A stretch of 64,000 bases of DNA, taken from contig NZ_JABKKE010000006.1 in assembly GCF_013166575.1 (NCBI RefSeq), forward strand, positions 1 through 64,000, in the 5' to 3' direction. The position numbers and the translations under genes were made by a program. This DNA comes from Xylanibacter rodentium. Its GTDB lineage: Bacteria > Bacteroidota > Bacteroidia > Bacteroidales > Bacteroidaceae. Under the pieces are notes generated by a model, which was given only the letters and a program-made list of their open reading frames with translations, did not search any database and was not told where the DNA came from. Numbering within the stretch: the stretch's first letter is position 1; each line of letters begins with the position of its first letter. Of this stretch, positions 63,646-64,000 are shown piece by piece.

Positions 63646-64000
63646 ATGAAAACAACCATCATAGCCGGCCCATGCGTCATCGAGTCGGCCGAACTTTTGG
63701 ACACCGTAGCCCGCAAATTGGTGGAAATAAACCACAGTCAGGGCACTGACATAATATTCAAAGCCTCGTTTGACAAGGCAAACCGCACATCTATAACATC
63801 GTTCCGCGGACCCGGACTGGAAAAAGGCATGCAGATGCTGGCCGATATAAAGAGCCGCTACAGACTGCGCATACTGACAGACATACACGAAAGCTGGCAG
63901 GCCGCTCCTGTGGCCGACGTGGCCGACGTGCTGCAAATACCGGCTTTTCTCTGCCGGCAGACCGACCTCCTCGTGGCCGCAGCACGCACGGGCCGTACTG
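63646..64000 (+). CDS. kdsA: 3-deoxy-8-phosphooctulonate synthase (partial)
   Basis: The first 118 codons of KdsA are visible; the gene runs off the window. Recognised motifs are [37 protein letters not shown] and ILTDIHE, then [13 protein letters not shown], all part of the (beta/alpha)8 barrel that binds phosphoenolpyruvate and arabinose-5-phosphate. It makes KDO-8-phosphate for lipid A core synthesis. The upstream -7 box (63608-63615) is its promoter. Confidence 0.93.
   Translation, partial: MKTTIIAGPCVIESAELLDTVARKLVEINHSQGTDIIFKASFDKANRTSITSFRGPGLEKGMQMLADIKSRYRLRILTDIHESWQAAPVADVADVLQIPAFLCRQTDLLVAAARTGRT

Overview
The window looks like a Bacteroidales chromosome, most likely a gut Prevotellaceae relative. 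The evidence is the repeated Bacteroidetes promoter -7 box (TAnnTTTG) upstream of genes, a CTnDOT-type conjugative element, a hybrid two-component sensor beside glycan-degrading enzymes, a BspA-like leucine-rich-repeat protein and the gene content in general. The genus is inference only.

Positions 1 to about 19,492 are one end of an integrative conjugative element (ICE). From its end inward it carries an IntDOT-like integrase, a small RhuM-like protein, four small helix-turn-helix proteins, a DUF4099/DUF3945 protein, topoisomerase III, DUF1896, and a 1936-residue methylase/helicase fusion. The ICE end coincides with GTAACTTTGC, the CTnDOT-type target GTANNTTTGC, and lies on the -7 promoter box of a chromosomal sodium:solute symporter.

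Inside the ICE, positions 1-4,838 form an integron-like cassette array, all on the minus strand. A tyrosine recombinase comes first, then a BatD-like protein with two tiny overlapping membrane ORFs, then at least five AT-rich single-gene cassettes running off the window. One cassette encodes a T6SS immunity-like (Tdi1/DUF1851) protein and others look like orphan immunity proteins. Four conserved elements of 46-49 bp separate the cassettes in one fixed orientation, and a different palindrome marks the junction with the leader. This resembles the recombinase-associated acquired interbacterial defence (rAID) clusters of gut Bacteroidales. A TetR gene lies beside it, and a near-perfect palindrome covers the -33 box of the recombinase promoter, so cassette recombination may be inducible.

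Positions 19,493-43,066 are chromosomal: the symporter, an RprXY-like two-component pair, tRNA-Asp, then a pectin (rhamnogalacturonan I-like) utilisation locus. The locus has a hybrid sensor, GH27, GH78, a SASA esterase, GH28, a second GH28-like protein, GH88, a heparinase II/III-like protein and PL11. No SusC/SusD pair is present in the window. Three minus-strand genes of the locus are joined by ATGA overlaps.

Positions 43,067-64,000 hold mostly housekeeping genes: an alkyltransferase-like protein, a DUF4143 ATPase, hflX, DUF4954, an M16 protease, an NlpE-like lipoprotein, class I fumarase, an HD-domain protein, a BspA-like protein, beta-carbonic anhydrase, a GNAT acetyltransferase, an HI0933-type flavoprotein, ferritin and the start of kdsA. 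The intergenic regions here are rich in repeats: a ~319-bp near-palindromic element, 15-bp and 23-bp tandem repeats, two related GGCC-rich palindromes, a long-armed inverted repeat and a rod-like structured RNA candidate.
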